Below, piece after piece: positions 1-11,174 of a DNA stretch of 64,000 nt (position 1 is its first letter; each line of letters starts with the position of its first letter). The DNA comes from Amborella trichopoda. Taxonomy: Eukaryota > Streptophyta > Magnoliopsida > Amborellales > Amborellaceae. A model generated the notes under the pieces. It saw only the letters and a program-made list of their open reading frames with translations, had not been told where the DNA came from and did no database searches. The stretch spans positions 197,589 to 261,588 of the forward strand of contig NW_006496564.1 in NCBI RefSeq assembly GCF_000471905.2, given 5' to 3'. A program made the translations under genes and the position numbers.

Positions 1-26
1 ATTCAAAACTTCAAATTCTTCTCCAC

Positions 27-242
27 TTATCTTCTCCATCTCTCAGATTTCTCTACTCCCTCAAGCCTCATGAAGTTCTGAGTAGCCAGCCTCCTAAACT
101 TCTCTATCAGGCTATTATCTCTCGAGTCAGGGGCAGGGGTAGATGGGGCTGGTAGAGCTTCCTTCATCATCTGTGTCATGGCCCCTAAAGGTCTTGATAA
201 ACTCACCAAGGGCCTTGGTGTTTTCGATATTGGAGCTTGCAT
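27..242 (-). pseudogene. Ty3/gypsy Gag N-terminal fragment (Tekay/Del-like)
   Basis: A 71-residue minus-strand reading frame ends in a segment (LIEKFRRLATQNF, then E, W, R) that resembles the start of the retrotransposon Gag domain in plant chromoviruses, where a phrase like FRRLNPPxFxG precedes the helical core. The frame runs off the fragment before the rest of gag, so only the N-terminus remains. It lies just downstream, on the minus strand, of an initiator-Met primer-binding site at 343-357, which is where gag is expected. Family knowledge: Gag packages element RNA. The Tekay/Del assignment is an inference from the PBS and the long array-bearing LTR. The window edge cuts the element. Confidence 0.5.
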
Positions 243-342
243 TATTGGCCCGTGTCCTCAAAATCTTCAGCTTAATACACAAGCACTTAGTTACTAATCT
301 AACCAAACCTTTTCTAAAAGCACTTCTAAACTTCCTATCCTA

Positions 343-357
343 GCTTCTCTGATACCA
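343..357 (-). promoter_or_regulatory. Primer-binding site, initiator tRNA-Met type
   Basis: On the minus strand this reads TGGTATCAGAGAAGC. It begins with TGGTATCAGAG, the complement of the 3' end of plant initiator tRNA-Met used to prime reverse transcription in many copia and chromovirus elements. It fixes the orientation (minus) and places an LTR at higher coordinates. Confidence 0.7.
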
Positions 358-1266
358 TAACTATCACGACCCTTCCCCATGACCCCAGCCGTCCTACACC
401 GAAGGGCGACTGAGTGCGGGATGGCGATCGGAGGTCGTGTACGTCACTCAGGTGGGAGTGGCATCAACATGTGATATAAATGCAAAATCAAAGCAAACCA
501 CGAGAAAGAAATAAAACTCAGCCAACAAGCACAAAAGACTGAATAATTTAAAACCATTAAATCTTTCATTCAACTCCAACTCTTTACAATAAAGTTTAAG
601 GCTAATAAGCCTGACATTCATCTCATTACATCAAAACATTGTGGCCTTGCCACAAAACACTTACTATGGGGGAAGGAAAACTTGGATAGATCTGGACTCC
701 AAGAGCCTGTTATCACCGATCTGCTACTCGCCACACGTAGCTAGGCACTATCACTCTACAAAAAAAAAAACGATGGAATGAGTTATAAGCCCAATAAGTA
801 AAGCACTACTCTTGCATTCCCATTTACATGCATGTGCATAATAACATGGCCTATGGTTCTTCACGAGTCACACTGGCCTCACAGAGCAAGGTCATGCATC
901 AGAGTACATATAAATGCTATAAAGAGAGTAAAAGATTTAATTAATAGTGCATTACTTGTTCTCAAGATGGCATTTACATTTATGCATATCACAGATACAG
1001 TCAGATGTTCATACAGAATAATTAATTTAGACAGACAGAGAAGTTTCTTTACTCTCGAAGTAGAATCCGCATCGATCAAGCTAAACCAATCCTGCAACTT
1101 GGGACTTCTACCCTCATTAAGGAGGGAGGATAATGACAAGTGGAGGTCCCACTTCATAATATCCTCACTCACGCACACATCCTCAGCGTGCTTTTGGGTC
1201 TTCGATAAGCTGTGGCCTTGCAAGACACGACCCTCTCCTTACGCCCTTAGGTGAGAGGGTGTTACA

Positions 1267-1640
1267 CTACCACTAGAGGACCCAATGCATAGTGCCCTAT
1301 TACTTACAGTCACCTCTAGACTCCACCCCCATCATAAAAGTCGAGATATAGTGTACCCAACTACCAATGGACGACTCATTGCGTAGTGGTCATATCACAG
1401 ATATCCGTGTTCATAAAACAGAATCAGAATATTCACTACCAGTGGTGGACCCATTGCCTAGCGTTCATTATACATATCACAATATTCAAATAACATAATC
1501 CAACAGTACACTACCAATGGAGGTCCCATTGCGTAATGCTCATTGCACATATGAAAGTATTCTTATAACCGAATCGGACAGTACACTACCAATGGAAGAT
1601 CCCTTATGTAGTATTCATTACACATATCATAGTAATCATT
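1267..1640. repeat. Tandem array, about 75-bp units, in the LTR
   Basis: About five diverged units of roughly 75 bp, each opening with a variant of ACTACCAATGGAGGACCCATT. Unit starts are near 1267, 1360, 1434, 1508 and 1583. Confidence 0.75.
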
Positions 1641-1689
1641 ATTTATATAACTGAATCCTCGTGTCATATTCACATGGTTACAGTATCAG

Positions 1690-2010
1690 TAACACATGAT
1701 AACATTATTAGTATCACAGAATACCAATATTAGCATCCCAAAATAATAGTCTCAGTATCACCTTTTAACATTTTCAGTATCACAGAATGTTAGTATTAAT
1801 ATCCCAAAATAACAGTATCAATATCACCTGATAACATTATCAGTATTTTAGAATGTTAGTATCAGCATCCCAAAATAATAGTATCAATATCACCTGATAA
1901 CATTATCAGCATCATAGAATGTCAGTATCAGTATCCCAAAATAACAGTATCAGTATCACCTTATAACATTATCAGTATTGCAGAACGTCAGTATCAATGT
2001 CACATTTCAT
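1690..2010. repeat. Tandem array, about 64-bp units, in the LTR
   Basis: About five AT-rich units built on CAGTATCACCTGATAACATT and CATCCCAAAATAACAGTATC, with a period near 64 bp. It adjoins the 75-bp array but shares no sequence with it. Confidence 0.75.
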
Positions 2011-3564
2011 GCAATTTTAAGCAGTGACGTCAGATCGTAAATAGGGTAATAACTTTCAATTCTTTTGGAATTTAAAGATGATTTCAAAACCAATTTTATA
2101 GTAGACACAATTATCATTCAAATGGGGGTAGTTTGAAAGCAATTGAGCCTCGTTTAGCCCCTCAAAGGTTCAAGAAATGGAAGCATTCCATCAAAAATCT
2201 GTTATACAGTAAAAGTAGTGACATGTCTTTAAAATTAATTCCATATCTCCCAATTAAGAAGGAATTTCGAAATGTGGTAGCATGTGATTTCAAGATTACT
2301 CATAAATATTTCAAATGTTGGTAATTTGGAAGAAAATAGACCTCATTTGGTCATTCAAAACCCTTGACATCAAATACATTAGTTTTATGTTTTAGTAAAA
2401 CTGTCCACGGTGACCTATTGTAGTTGTTTGAAGCATAACTCTATATGCATACAGAATTTGAGAAATATTTGAACATAACCATGGTAATAGACTCAGATAT
2501 CTTTCCAATAGTGGTGGTTTAAGGTCAATTGGACCTCGTTTGATGGGTCAAACGTGGATTGCAAGAACATAAATCCTTCATAGAAATTTACAGCACAATC
2601 ACATTTCTACTTAATATGATACCCAAATGGCCTCTAATTGTACTAATTCTTAACATAAACCTTCCACTTTCAAGTATGTACTTAAGAACACCAAATTACA
2701 GACTTTTCATGAAGAACAAGGCATATTTGATGCTCATTATAGTCATGCAAATGCCAGTTATATTGCTGGAAAATAGCAGTGGGCATAACTTCCATCACTT
2801 ATGCTACTATTCATACCATTGACATGTTAATTCGTGATCAATTCACACTTAAGGACCTACAAGGTTGTAATCCAATTACCTTAAGTGTCGGTGCCTCCAA
2901 AACTTTCTTCCACAGCCTTCTTCAACTCTTACAATGGCAGTTCTAATGGTGAGCTAAAGGGAGCTTCTTCCAAATTATCCAAATTGTCTTAGAGAGAGAG
3001 ATGAAGAAGAAGTCAAGTGGCGTGAGAGTGAGAGGAGAGGACTTAAGTACCTATGGCTGGGTGGCAGTCCAAGTGGAATCTGGTGCCATGAAACTGGACA
3101 AGTGGCATGGATGGAAGCATGCACTCAGCAGGTGGCGTCCACTGTCCATGCAAGACCGTGACACACACGACATTGCACAGCCTGTGCTAGACACATGGTG
3201 TTACTCCATCTCTCTCACAATGATGTTCTTTCTCAAATTCAAGCACGACGCTGATTTTCCATGCATAGTGTTACCCTTGTGGCGCTGGCCTTTTCTCTCT
3301 CTCCAAAGTCGGCGATGCTACTCATTAACAGATGGCCTTCCCCCCTTTGGAAACACTTCACACACGATGTTACCCCTTCTCAACTGACTCCTACTGCCGT
3401 TTGTGTTACCAAGGCCGGGAAAAATTTGGTCCTTATAGATCTGCCTCACCCAGGCTCCCTCTAGGACCCGGGTCTGATAGACCCCCTCTTGAACAACTGT
3501 TTGACCTACACTAGCCCACTGCGGCTTGTGTGTCGGGTGCGGATAGGTAGGTCAAACCATGACA

Positions 3565-4889
3565 GGATTTTTATGTGATGAGGTGATGGACTCGAGCACC
3601 TACCTCACCACTGTTTGAGTTTGTTGGACAAGCCCAAGCTATTGCCCTCCTAGATCAATAAACAAAAGACCTCTGGCTGTCCAGTAGCACGGTTTGGATA
3701 TGGTCCCCTCTTGAGACTCAACACTTCACCTCAAATCTCTCTTAAACACTGCTGATGAAGTCCAAATAGAATATTCTCCTTTATGATGTACCTTTTATGT
3801 ATGGGTGAGTGGCTCTCGTTTTGCTAGCAGAAGGTTTACAGAGGTGAGAAGTAAAAGAGGGTAAGAAGAAAAGAATGAGAATGAGAGTTTGGTGGTGGGA
3901 AGATGGAGAAGAAAATGAATGGAGTGATGAAACGACCCAAAGAAAATTAAGCAGCGTCCCAGCGTAAGCTCTCTTAAGTGGTATTTCCAGAGAAAAAAAA
4001 TCACTAGGCTCAAAGCCTTGGTACCCAGAGGATTTGGATAGTGGAGTTACAGGACTGAGCCTATAACTATGTCACTAAACCAAAGAGCCCCCTGAAAGTG
4101 GTCAAATGAAAGATGAAAGTGGAAGGAAAGGAAGCTTCTCACAACCCAAGCACTATGTGACTTGGTGGTTAGAGTAGTAAAAGGACTAGAATTCTAAAGA
4201 AAGCTGACTTTGGATGCCCCTAACCCAAGTGACCAAGTGTAAGAGAATTAATATCTCTTATGACCCTACTTTATTGTAAGAGAAGGTGGTTAGAGTAGCA
4301 AACTTAGAGTTATGACCCTAATACACTATCTCAGGATGACCCCGAGTCTAGTGCTCAGGAAATGAAGGAAGCAACGAACAAAGGGAGAGAGATAGAAGGA
4401 TTATAAAATAAAAATAAAATAAAGTAAAGAACGAATTAAAGATGATGATTTAGAGAGAAGAGAATGAAAGAGGTAAGTGCAAGAGATAAGAGCGGTTCAA
4501 GATGGTATAAAATAAGGGCAATTAGGGAAGGTGATGAGATAGAGAGTGCAGGGATAAGTACGCGCTAGGGGCATGTAGGGGTTAGTGCATGCTAGGGGTG
4601 GATGAAGGTTAATGAAGATCTAGGGGCAGATGGGAACTAGGGCATGATAGGGTGGATGGGTGAAGGGCCTGAGAGACGTGAGAAGATAGGTGCAGACATG
4701 GGTTTAGGGTGTTAAGGGAAGACAAAGGTATAGGTATAAGGGCGCATGGAGTGAGTGAGAGATGAGGGTGGATGGAGGTGTGAGTGTTGTACGTCATTTT
4801 TGGCATACTTACACCACTCACGTGAAGAAGGAGAGAGCCGACAACAGCTTAGCCATGCGGGTACACAAGACACGGGCAGGCCAAAGTTG
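3565..4889. other. Unassigned purine-rich intergenic DNA
   Basis: I find no gene, LTR end or protein similarity here. The stretch is unusually purine-rich, especially 3840-3960 and 4370-4790, with loose repeats of GGTTAGAGTAG and of AGGGG/GGATG motifs. The minus-strand frames it contains are low-complexity. It may be the decayed flank of either neighbouring element. Confidence 0.4.
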
Positions 4890-6752
4890 TGCCGTAAAAT
4901 AAAGCCTTAAACCATACGACTTGGGTTCGGTGCCATCACACCAAGGAAGGACCTTACAACTGTTGCCCTATGCTAGCGCCTTCAAAAATATACTAGACCA
5001 CTGCCATAACATTTAGAATGTCGAAAAACCCTTGGGGACTAAATTTAGGCTCAATCGGACCACCCGAAAGGGGTCTATGCCAATGCAGCCTCGCAATAGG
5101 CGGGTTTCACACTAGCACAGTGCGACTTCACCAAACCAGTCCCCAAACATGAATACTGTGACATCGTGTTTCGTGAGAAGCTTCAAGGACCCATTTCGCC
5201 TTCGCTGAAACTAGGAAAAGCCAAGATCCATATATGTTCTACATCACGTCAGCCTCATCATTTTGACGTAAGGCATGCACTGTGGTGCAACCGAGAGTCA
5301 ATTTTCTCCTGGAAAGAAGGTGCCTGAAAAGGCAGAAAAAAAATAGGGTTTAAGAAGAAGAAGCCTCGAATCGAATGAAGCACAACTCAACATCCAAGTA
5401 TCGAATCACCGTAGGGATGAGTTCAATGTAACCACCTCACAAAGAGCTACAAACTGGTATAACTCTTGCATTTAATCCAAGGTCCAATGACTGCAAGTCC
5501 CCAGGTCACAGATGAAGTAATTCCGCTTGGTTGCCAGAATCCCTCTTTTTGGTGACCTCCCAAATTAGGCAAAAACACAAACCAGAACCAAATCAGCCAA
5601 ACTTGGTGTAAAAAGACTGTGATTGTCTCCTCTCTCATTTCCATGCAAAGCCAAGTGCTAGAACATCACAAGACGAGCTGCATTGGCGAGCATAGTTCAC
5701 GAATCTGACCGAACTTCCACCCTGTTGGAAAAAGGTCACCCCAACACGATTAAAGGGTGTCAAAATGCTTAGAATCGCAAGGACAATGAAGAAATTCTGA
5801 CAAATCATTTGAACCATTGCAACAAGTTGCAAAAAACGATTCCAATATCTGGCCATGGCAGAATGACCTCCATGCAGGGATGGTTGTCATAAGCGAAAAA
5901 AATATCAGGCATTACGCCTAATTTTGGGATTTATTTATAATTTCTTAAATTGTAATTAAGCTTTGTTTTTTAGTGTTCACCTCTGTTTAAGCAAGCTTAG
6001 CTTACTTGTAAAATGACTTTTGGACGCCCTTTCGAACCTAGGCCAATAAACGTTTGGGTAGGGTATTTACCCATTATAAAACATCGGCATTATGTTTGTA
6101 CCTCTCGTGGTTTGCTTCTGAGTCCTTAATTCCATCGAGAGGAGAGAGAAAACTTTGAGGAAGAGAAAATACCCCTAAGCACGTGGGTCTATAAACTCCT
6201 TTGAGTGTACGGACCCCTCCTTCTTCTCTTCGAAATAGGGTCACGCCCAAACCTCTATCTCTCTCTCTCCCCCTTGCGCGACACATCGTCTGCCCCGCGC
6301 AGCAACCCGCATCTTCAACGGATGCATGGACATGAGCGAACCCTTGGGTTCTCTCACACCCCTGCATCAGCCAGCCAGCCCCCTCGAGAGGATAGTCACA
6401 AAGAGGTATGGCTAGATCCCATACCGGCCCTAAGCGATAGAGAGAGAGTTGAGAGGTTGTGAGCCCGAAGAGTGTTCTTGTCCAAACTGTGTTGGTACAT
6501 AGCTGGAGGGTTTCATGACTATTCTAAGAGGGTTGACTGCTCAGATGTGTCCCCCGAACCCAAGGGTGAGGCTAGCATCCCAAAGCACCCCCACCATCAA
6601 AAATATTTCTCGTTGTTGGTGCTTATCTGCCCACAAAGGCCCTCGTGCCCATGCACCCCACACCGGTGCATGTCTCCATGCCCGTGCATGACTAACCTTG
6701 CGGTTGTTCGAGAGAGGATGCCCTCGCGATCGCCAAGAACTATGTCCGACCA
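4890..6752 (+). mobile_element. Divergent TGGT-family LTR (L3)
   Basis: The left end (TGCCGTAAAATAAAGCCTT) aligns with the start of the family LTRs (TGGTCAATAAAGCCT). About 100 bp in, the text around 4990-5070 (CCATAACATTTAGAATGTCGAAAAACCC) tracks the conserved U3 segment seen at 14100-14150. A TATA-like TATAAA lies at 6075-6080. The right end is ACCA at 6749-6752, three bases before a tRNA-Arg-like PBS. The middle has diverged strongly from the other copies, and it has no long hairpin-CT array. It is probably an older subfamily member. Confidence 0.5.
6075..6080 (+). promoter_or_regulatory. Candidate TATA box of LTR L3
   Basis: TATAAA in the context CCATTATAAAACATC, about 680 bp before the LTR end. 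Its position relative to the PBS is compatible with a U3/R boundary. Confidence 0.35.
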
Positions 6753-6754
6753 AC

Positions 6755-6773
6755 TGGCGACTCCACTAGGGAC
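6755..6773 (+). promoter_or_regulatory. Primer-binding site, tRNA-Arg-like
   Basis: Reads TGGCGACTCCACTAGGGAC, one base different from the family PBS TGGCGACTCCACTGGGGAC. It is complementary to a tRNA whose acceptor stem ends GGAGTCG-CCA, as in a plant tRNA-Arg, and is the PBS type known from Ogre/Tat elements. Confidence 0.7.
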
Positions 6774-6843
6774 ACATCACGCTGTCGTTGACTCGGGCTG
6801 TTTTAAAGTACCAACCTCTCTTTCTTCTCTCTCTAAAGTTGCT

Positions 6844-7059
6844 ATGGGATCCCACTGTCCCTCCTTTATCCGGATTGGGTTTTTCTACGTCCCCATATAT
6901 GCGACGTCTCTAAGGGTGAGGAGACCATCTTGTCTTGCCTCCCTCGTGACATACTTAAGTGGCCTGGCTGGTCCTGCTATCCTAGTTCGGCCTAGGAAAT
7001 CTCGAGGCATGGGCACTCTTTCGGCATTAAGGGAGAGTTCCTTGATGCCAATTGCATGA
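6844..7059 (+). pseudogene. Leader ORF remnant after PBS (L3 element)
   Basis: An ATG 71 bp past the PBS opens a frame beginning MGSHCPSFIRIGFF. It lines up with the start of the family leader ORF (MAAGFSNPFIRIEAF at 43455; MAAGFLNPFIRIGDF at 8292, minus strand). Downstream the agreement fades, so only the start is convincing. No function is known; see the finding on the conserved leader ORF. Confidence 0.4.
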
Positions 7060-7077
7060 GCAGCACTACAGTCGCCC

Positions 7078-7199
7078 GGTCGAGTGCCTCGATCTCGCCT
7101 CGGGTCTCGATGTGAAGACCACAGATACAGGGATCCAGACGTGTAGTGGCCCTGGTCTTGAGACTGCTCTCTCAAAAACCGTGATGCTGTCGGGGATAC
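7078..7199 (-). repeat. Fragment of a TGGT-family LTR 3' end
   Basis: About 115 bp (GTGCCTCGATCTCGCC... through GAGACTGCTCTCTC) repeats, in diverged form, the minus-strand LTR end that starts again at 7200. It is a truncated second copy directly abutting L2. Confidence 0.5.
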
Positions 7200-7905
7200 T
7201 GGTTAAGTGTCTCGATCTCACCTCCTTGGATCTAGGTGATCGGGTGACATGTGTCTCGGGTTCGAAATACCTGGGACTTGAGATAGCTCTCTCGAGAACC
7301 TCGTTTACAGAACAAGGGAAGGTGTCCAACTAGTGAGAGAGGAATTTTACATGTGAGGTGGGGACCAACCTCACCTGGGTCTATGATTTACTTGGGCTGA
7401 CTCGCGTGGGCACTCTCTTATATCACAACGGGAATCCCTCCAGTTGCTTCAGTTGGTTCGGAATTACCTCCCTTGACCTGCAATCTCCTTGCTTTCTGTA
7501 CAACACTACTATGGTTAATTTACAAGACAAGTGGGTTGAAGGACCCACCCTTGTCTTAGGGCAATGCACCTTCATATGGCTGAGAAGGGGAGAAATTAGG
7601 GTGATGAAGTGGAAGGTTCGAATAAAGGTCAAAAAGAGAAAATAACTTAATGAAGGGACACGACTAACATGATAGCCGGACGGTGACTGACTCGGAGTGG
7701 TAGCAAGACGGGCATGGTATTCAGGATCAGCACGATGACATTAGTGCTCGAAACCGAGGTCGATATGACTATCTTAATCTGGTGTGACAGCAAGACAGGC
7801 ATGGTGCTTAGGACCAGCACGATGGCAATACTGCTCGACAGTCAGACCGTTATGGCGGTTAGGAAGTGCAGTCCTTTGTCTTGCTTGAGCTTGAGACTAC
7901 GATAG
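7200..7905 (-). mobile_element. Truncated TGGT-family LTR, 3' part (L2)
   Basis: In minus orientation the LTR terminus ...CTTAACCA ends at 7200. The body matches the last ~700 bp of L7: the GTCAGCCCAAGTAA segment, and a pair of repeats around CAAGACGGGCATGGT and CAAGACAGGCATGGT that are the complement of 32530-32680 in L7. The 5' part (U3, R and the hairpin array) is missing, and it joins internal leader sequence of the L1 element near 7905. No PBS follows, so this is probably the truncated 3' LTR of the L1 element. Confidence 0.65.
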
Positions 7906-8362
7906 ACCTCTTTTGAGAACTAAGTCTGGGGTCGAGGTTGGCCCGCCTTCTTAGAGCATGAGAGAGCCATGTCCATAAGATGGGGCAGCGAGTAAAACGA
8001 CCGGCAAGTGATTTGCTCGTGATAGGGTACGTGCTGTGAGTGGCAGCAGACGTGCTGCCGATGCAGACTGCTTTGGTAGAGATTGCACCAGAGCTAGGAG
8101 ATGGGGAGTTAGGGACCTATAAGTTGCTCCTCACACTTATCCAGGTCAAGAATTAAAAGCTATACACTAGGTTTTGCTCAAAAGGAAAGTTGAGAATGAA
8201 GTTCGAGGAACTTGCTCCCTGAGGAAGCTCGTGAATGGGGGGATGAGAAAATCCCCGATTCGGATGAATGGGTTAAGGAACCCAGCAGCCATGTGAATGT
8301 AGAAAAACAAAAAACAAAGGAGAGACTAGCCAAATAAGGACGATCCGACAAAGGGGTAGTAA
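7906..8362 (-). pseudogene. Leader ORF and 5' internal remnant of L1 element
   Basis: Minus strand, directly after the PBS of L1. The ATG at 8292 opens 41 codons (MAAGFLNPFIRIGDF..., later LREQVP and LLSK) to a stop ending at 8167. This closely matches the leader ORF after L8 (MAAGFSNPFIRIEAF, REQVP, LLSK). Beyond the stop the related text continues (VPNSPSPSSGAIST in another frame), so the original ORF was about 90-100 codons. Gag, pol and the rest are deleted down to L2. The function is unknown. Confidence 0.55.
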
Positions 8363-8382
8363 GTCCCCAGTGGAGTCGCCTA
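8363..8382 (-). promoter_or_regulatory. Primer-binding site, tRNA-Arg-like (L1)
   Basis: The minus strand reads GGCGACTCCACTGGGGAC, starting two to three bases past the LTR end. It matches the family consensus. Confidence 0.8.
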
Positions 8383-8579
8383 GCTGGTTAAGTGCCTCGA
8401 TCTCGCCCTCCTGATCTAGATGATCTGGTGGCACGTGTATCAGGTTTCAAGAAGCACCCTGGACTTGAGATCGCTCTCTCAAGAACCTTGTTAAAAAACA
8501 ACGACAGGTAACGAACCGATGAGAGAGGAGAAGAGAGAGAAGATAAGATAGAAAGGAAAGAGAAGAGAAGAGAGAGAGG

Positions 8580-9310
8580 AGAAGGGAAACATGGACGGCG
8601 ATGGGCTTCTGTCGTTCATGTCAAAAGAGAGTGAAAAGAGAGAAAAATGTGGACGGTGATGAACTTCCTCCGTTCATGACAGAGAGGAAAGAAAAGAGAA
8701 AGAAACATGGATGGCGATGGGCTTCCACCGTCCATGGTAAGGGAGAGAAAAGGGAGAGAAATATGGACAGTGATGGGCTTCCACGGTCCAGGACAAGGGA
8801 GAAAAAAGAAAGAGAAACATGGCCAGCAATAGGCTTCTGCCATCCATGACAAGTGAGAGAAAAGAGAGAGAAACATGGACAACGATGGCCTTCTACCATC
8901 CATGACAAGGGAGAGAGAAAAGAGAAAGAACATGGACAGCGACGGGCTTCCGCCGTCCATGACAACGGAGAGAGAAAAGAGAAAGAATATGAACAGAATG
9001 GGCTTCCGCCATCCATGACATGCGAGAGAGAGAGATGAGAGACAAGTCATGAACGGTGATGGCCATTACCATTCATGATATGAGAGAGGGAAAGAGGAGA
9101 ATATGGACGGCGATAGGGTTCCGCTGTATGTGTTAAGAGGAGAGATAAGAGAAGAAGAAAATGGACAATGATAGGGTTCTGCCGTCCGTGTCAAGAGAGA
9201 GGAACTTGGAAAGAGCATGGACGACGATAGGTTTCGCCGTCCATGACAAGAGGGAGAGGGATGTGGATAGAACATGGACGGTGATAGGTTCCTCCATCCA
9301 TGACTAGAGG
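8580..9310 (-). repeat. Hairpin-punctuated array, CATGGACGGCG type (L1)
   Basis: About 14 units of ~45-65 bp. Each has a palindromic core (arms CATGGACGGCG and CGCCGTCCATG around a short loop) separated by GA-rich spacers (CT-rich on the LTR sense strand). At 8931-8961 an 11-bp stem has one mismatch. Each core could fold into a short stem-loop in DNA or RNA. The frames through it are repeat artefacts. Confidence 0.8.
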
Positions 9311-9399
9311 ATGAGGGACTTGGACAAAGGCCCGACCCACCACTCCGGTTGAGACCTGGCTCACTGTTCATGTTTCAGGAGACAAGAAAGGAAAGAGAA

Positions 9400-9710
9400 T
9401 GTTATGCACATTAATGGGTACCAACGTGCATGATTAAGGAGAAGAGAGAAGGGAAATATTAAAGAGAGAAAGGAAAGATAGCTAAAGGAGAGAGAAACAA
9501 AGAGGATAGAGAAATAGAGAAGAAGAGAGAGAAATAAAGAAAGAGGAGAGAGAAAGAGAAAGAAGAGAAGAGGGGAGAGAAAGAGAGAGATAGAGATGAG
9601 AGGAGAGAGAAATATAGATGAAATAGAGATGTGACGAGAGAGAAAGAAGATGAGAGAGAAAGAGGAGGAGAGAGAAAGAGGAGGAGAGAGAAAGTTACCT
9701 TCACCCAGGG
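9400..9710. repeat. GA-rich microsatellite tract in L1
   Basis: Almost pure purine on the plus strand (AGAGAGAAAG variants). It is the pyrimidine tract that follows the donor-like motif when L1 is read in its own sense. It encodes nothing credible. Confidence 0.8.
9694..9703 (-). promoter_or_regulatory. Splice-donor-like motif (L1)
   Basis: Minus strand GAAG|GTAACTTT directly before the pyrimidine tract. The same motif and position occur in L5, L6, L7 and L9. Confidence 0.4.
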
Positions 9711-9785
9711 TTAGTGACTTCTTTCTTCTCTATCCTCTCTATCTCTCCAAGACGTGTCCATAATCTTAATGCAAAATTCTCAATG

Positions 9786-9848
9786 TTTATTCATGAAATT
9801 GAAGCCTGAGGGAAGCCCTTTACAATTAGGTTTAACACGTATTTATAT
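9786..9848 (-). promoter_or_regulatory. TATA box and poly(A) signal of LTR L1
   Basis: On the minus strand AATATAAATACG (TATA near 9842-9848) is followed ~55 bp later by GAATAAAC (AATAAA at 9786-9791). Their order defines a short R region. The same order is seen in L6 (27404 and 27460). Confidence 0.6.
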
Positions 9849-11174
9849 TATTGGGTCTAAAACATTAGTGGATGCCCAAAATCTACCCTAATTGATGAAA
9901 ATTAAAATTTATTTGAATTAAAGAAAAATCTAAAAGTGGGTACAAAATGATGTTTTTACCCCTGCCCAACAATACATAAAATTCCAAAACAGTCTCTGCT
10001 GCTTCCCAGAACATGTGTGATTTTTCATAGCTGATTTGGGGTTGCTCCATTACCTGTTCGGCTAAAAGATGATTACTTTCTCATTGGGCTCGGCATGATG
10101 ATCGATTTGATACCAACTTCGAGCCACAGATCGTGTTTTTAAGCCAAGATCACGTAGCTTGAAATTTGCATAAATCTTAGAAACTTCTTATCGATAGTAC
10201 GCTCGTTTCTTGATGTTTCTTTGTGATTTATTTTTTGATTTACACTGAGCATTTTGTCACTATTGCGTTGCAACAAACACAGCTCTATTTCTTGCCCTAA
10301 CAAAGATTTTGTCATCTTGGGCTTTTTGCTAGATCTTGATATCCGACGGCCAAAATTTACAGCAAGTTTATCGACTTCACGTGTGAAATCTGACCGTTCA
10401 TCACGCATGGAGTTCAGACCAATGGTAGCATGTGATGGAACTAGTTTCCTGTTGATCCGATGTGTGAGTGTCGTGATATGGCCACTCGAGCGAGGCATGT
10501 CGCTGCAGAATTTCTGTAACTTTTACCACGAAGCGCCAACTTCTCTCTAGTTTTTCACCTTGCTCGGGCGTCATCATGGGGCATGCCACATATCGAAATG
10601 CGTATTGATGAGACGAACAGGCTCATAAATTTTGAGCACGATCTGACTCAGAACGAGGGAGATATGGCTCCCAGAAGTCACTACCTGAAATTGTGAAACA
10701 GTCACCATTAATGGTGATTTGGTGCAAATAGGCCACATGAGAATAGTGTACGGCCTACCCCTTTTTCGGTCTTTTACCCATAACATTTCCTAAAGCGTCT
10801 GTTTTAACCGAAACTTGACCCATAGGGGTTTTCAATTGTGTCGAATCCAATGGCAGTGTTCTCCGAGCCATTTGATGCACCAAAAATTGGATTCTACCAA
10901 TAGGGTCAGTTTCTGGGTGATAAAGGCTACTTTTTTTGAAACTGTTTATTTGTCTGCAATGCCTTAGACATGTCAAAATGTGACAAACTTGGTAGGTGGC
11001 CTTTTGGAGTCCTTAAGAAGTGCCTAACCTATTCTGAGGCAATTATGAGACTGTTGAAAATTCCACCCTATATCAAGACTTTATTGACCAGCTTCTCCTT
11101 TATTCAGCATCGAGGACCCAAGATACTGAAAAATATCTTCAAACAATGAAGACTTGCTCATCATTTTACAGCAA

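Larger units (their letters stand above)
361..3564 (-). mobile_element. Long LTR of Tekay/Del-like retrotransposon
   Basis: This is the stretch between the Met-type PBS and a TGTCATGG terminus (minus strand, starting at 3564). The PBS-proximal end reads GGGTCGTGATAG on the minus strand, so the ends are imperfectly complementary (TGTCA / TGATA), as in chromovirus LTRs. At ~3.2 kb it is long but within what Del/Tekay elements show. It holds two tandem arrays and no credible ORF; small ORFs such as 3001-3387 look like chance frames. The outer boundary rests on one terminal motif and is uncertain. Confidence 0.45.
8385..11090 (-). mobile_element. Complete TGGT-family LTR (L1)
   Basis: A 2.7-kb LTR on the minus strand. 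It begins TGGTCAATAAAG at 11090, preceded on the minus strand by the purine-rich AATAAAGGAGAAGC (candidate polypurine tract), and ends ...CACTTAACCA at 8385, next to the PBS. In order it contains a ~1.2 kb U3, a TATA-like box (9842-9848), a poly(A) signal (9786-9791), a GAAGGTAAC donor-like motif (9694-9703), a GA/CT-rich tract, and a hairpin array (8580-9310). The U3 is closely related to 26136-27400 in L6, and the hairpin type is the same. The terminal TGGT/ACCA inverted repeat is seen directly. Confidence 0.85.

Noticed and set aside
3001..3387. 128-residue plus-strand frame with Trp-rich sequence
   Set aside because: Lies inside the minus-strand LTR, no similarity recognised, and competing frames of similar size overlap it.
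6472..7059. 195-residue plus-strand frame as a host gene
   Set aside because: It crosses an LTR end and PBS; only the part from 6844 shows family similarity.
8616..9050. Minus-strand frames of 144 and 131 residues
   Set aside because: Repeat-encoded (HGWRKP / WTAEAH phrases); they follow the hairpin array exactly.
8590..9300. CRISPR-like spacing of short palindromic repeats
   Set aside because: Repeats are degenerate, spacers are all purine-rich simple sequence, no cas genes exist, and the array sits inside a plant retrotransposon LTR.
9842..10100. tRNA or small RNA gene
   Set aside because: I looked for cloverleaf-like A and B box pairs around LTR U3 regions and saw none that I could support.
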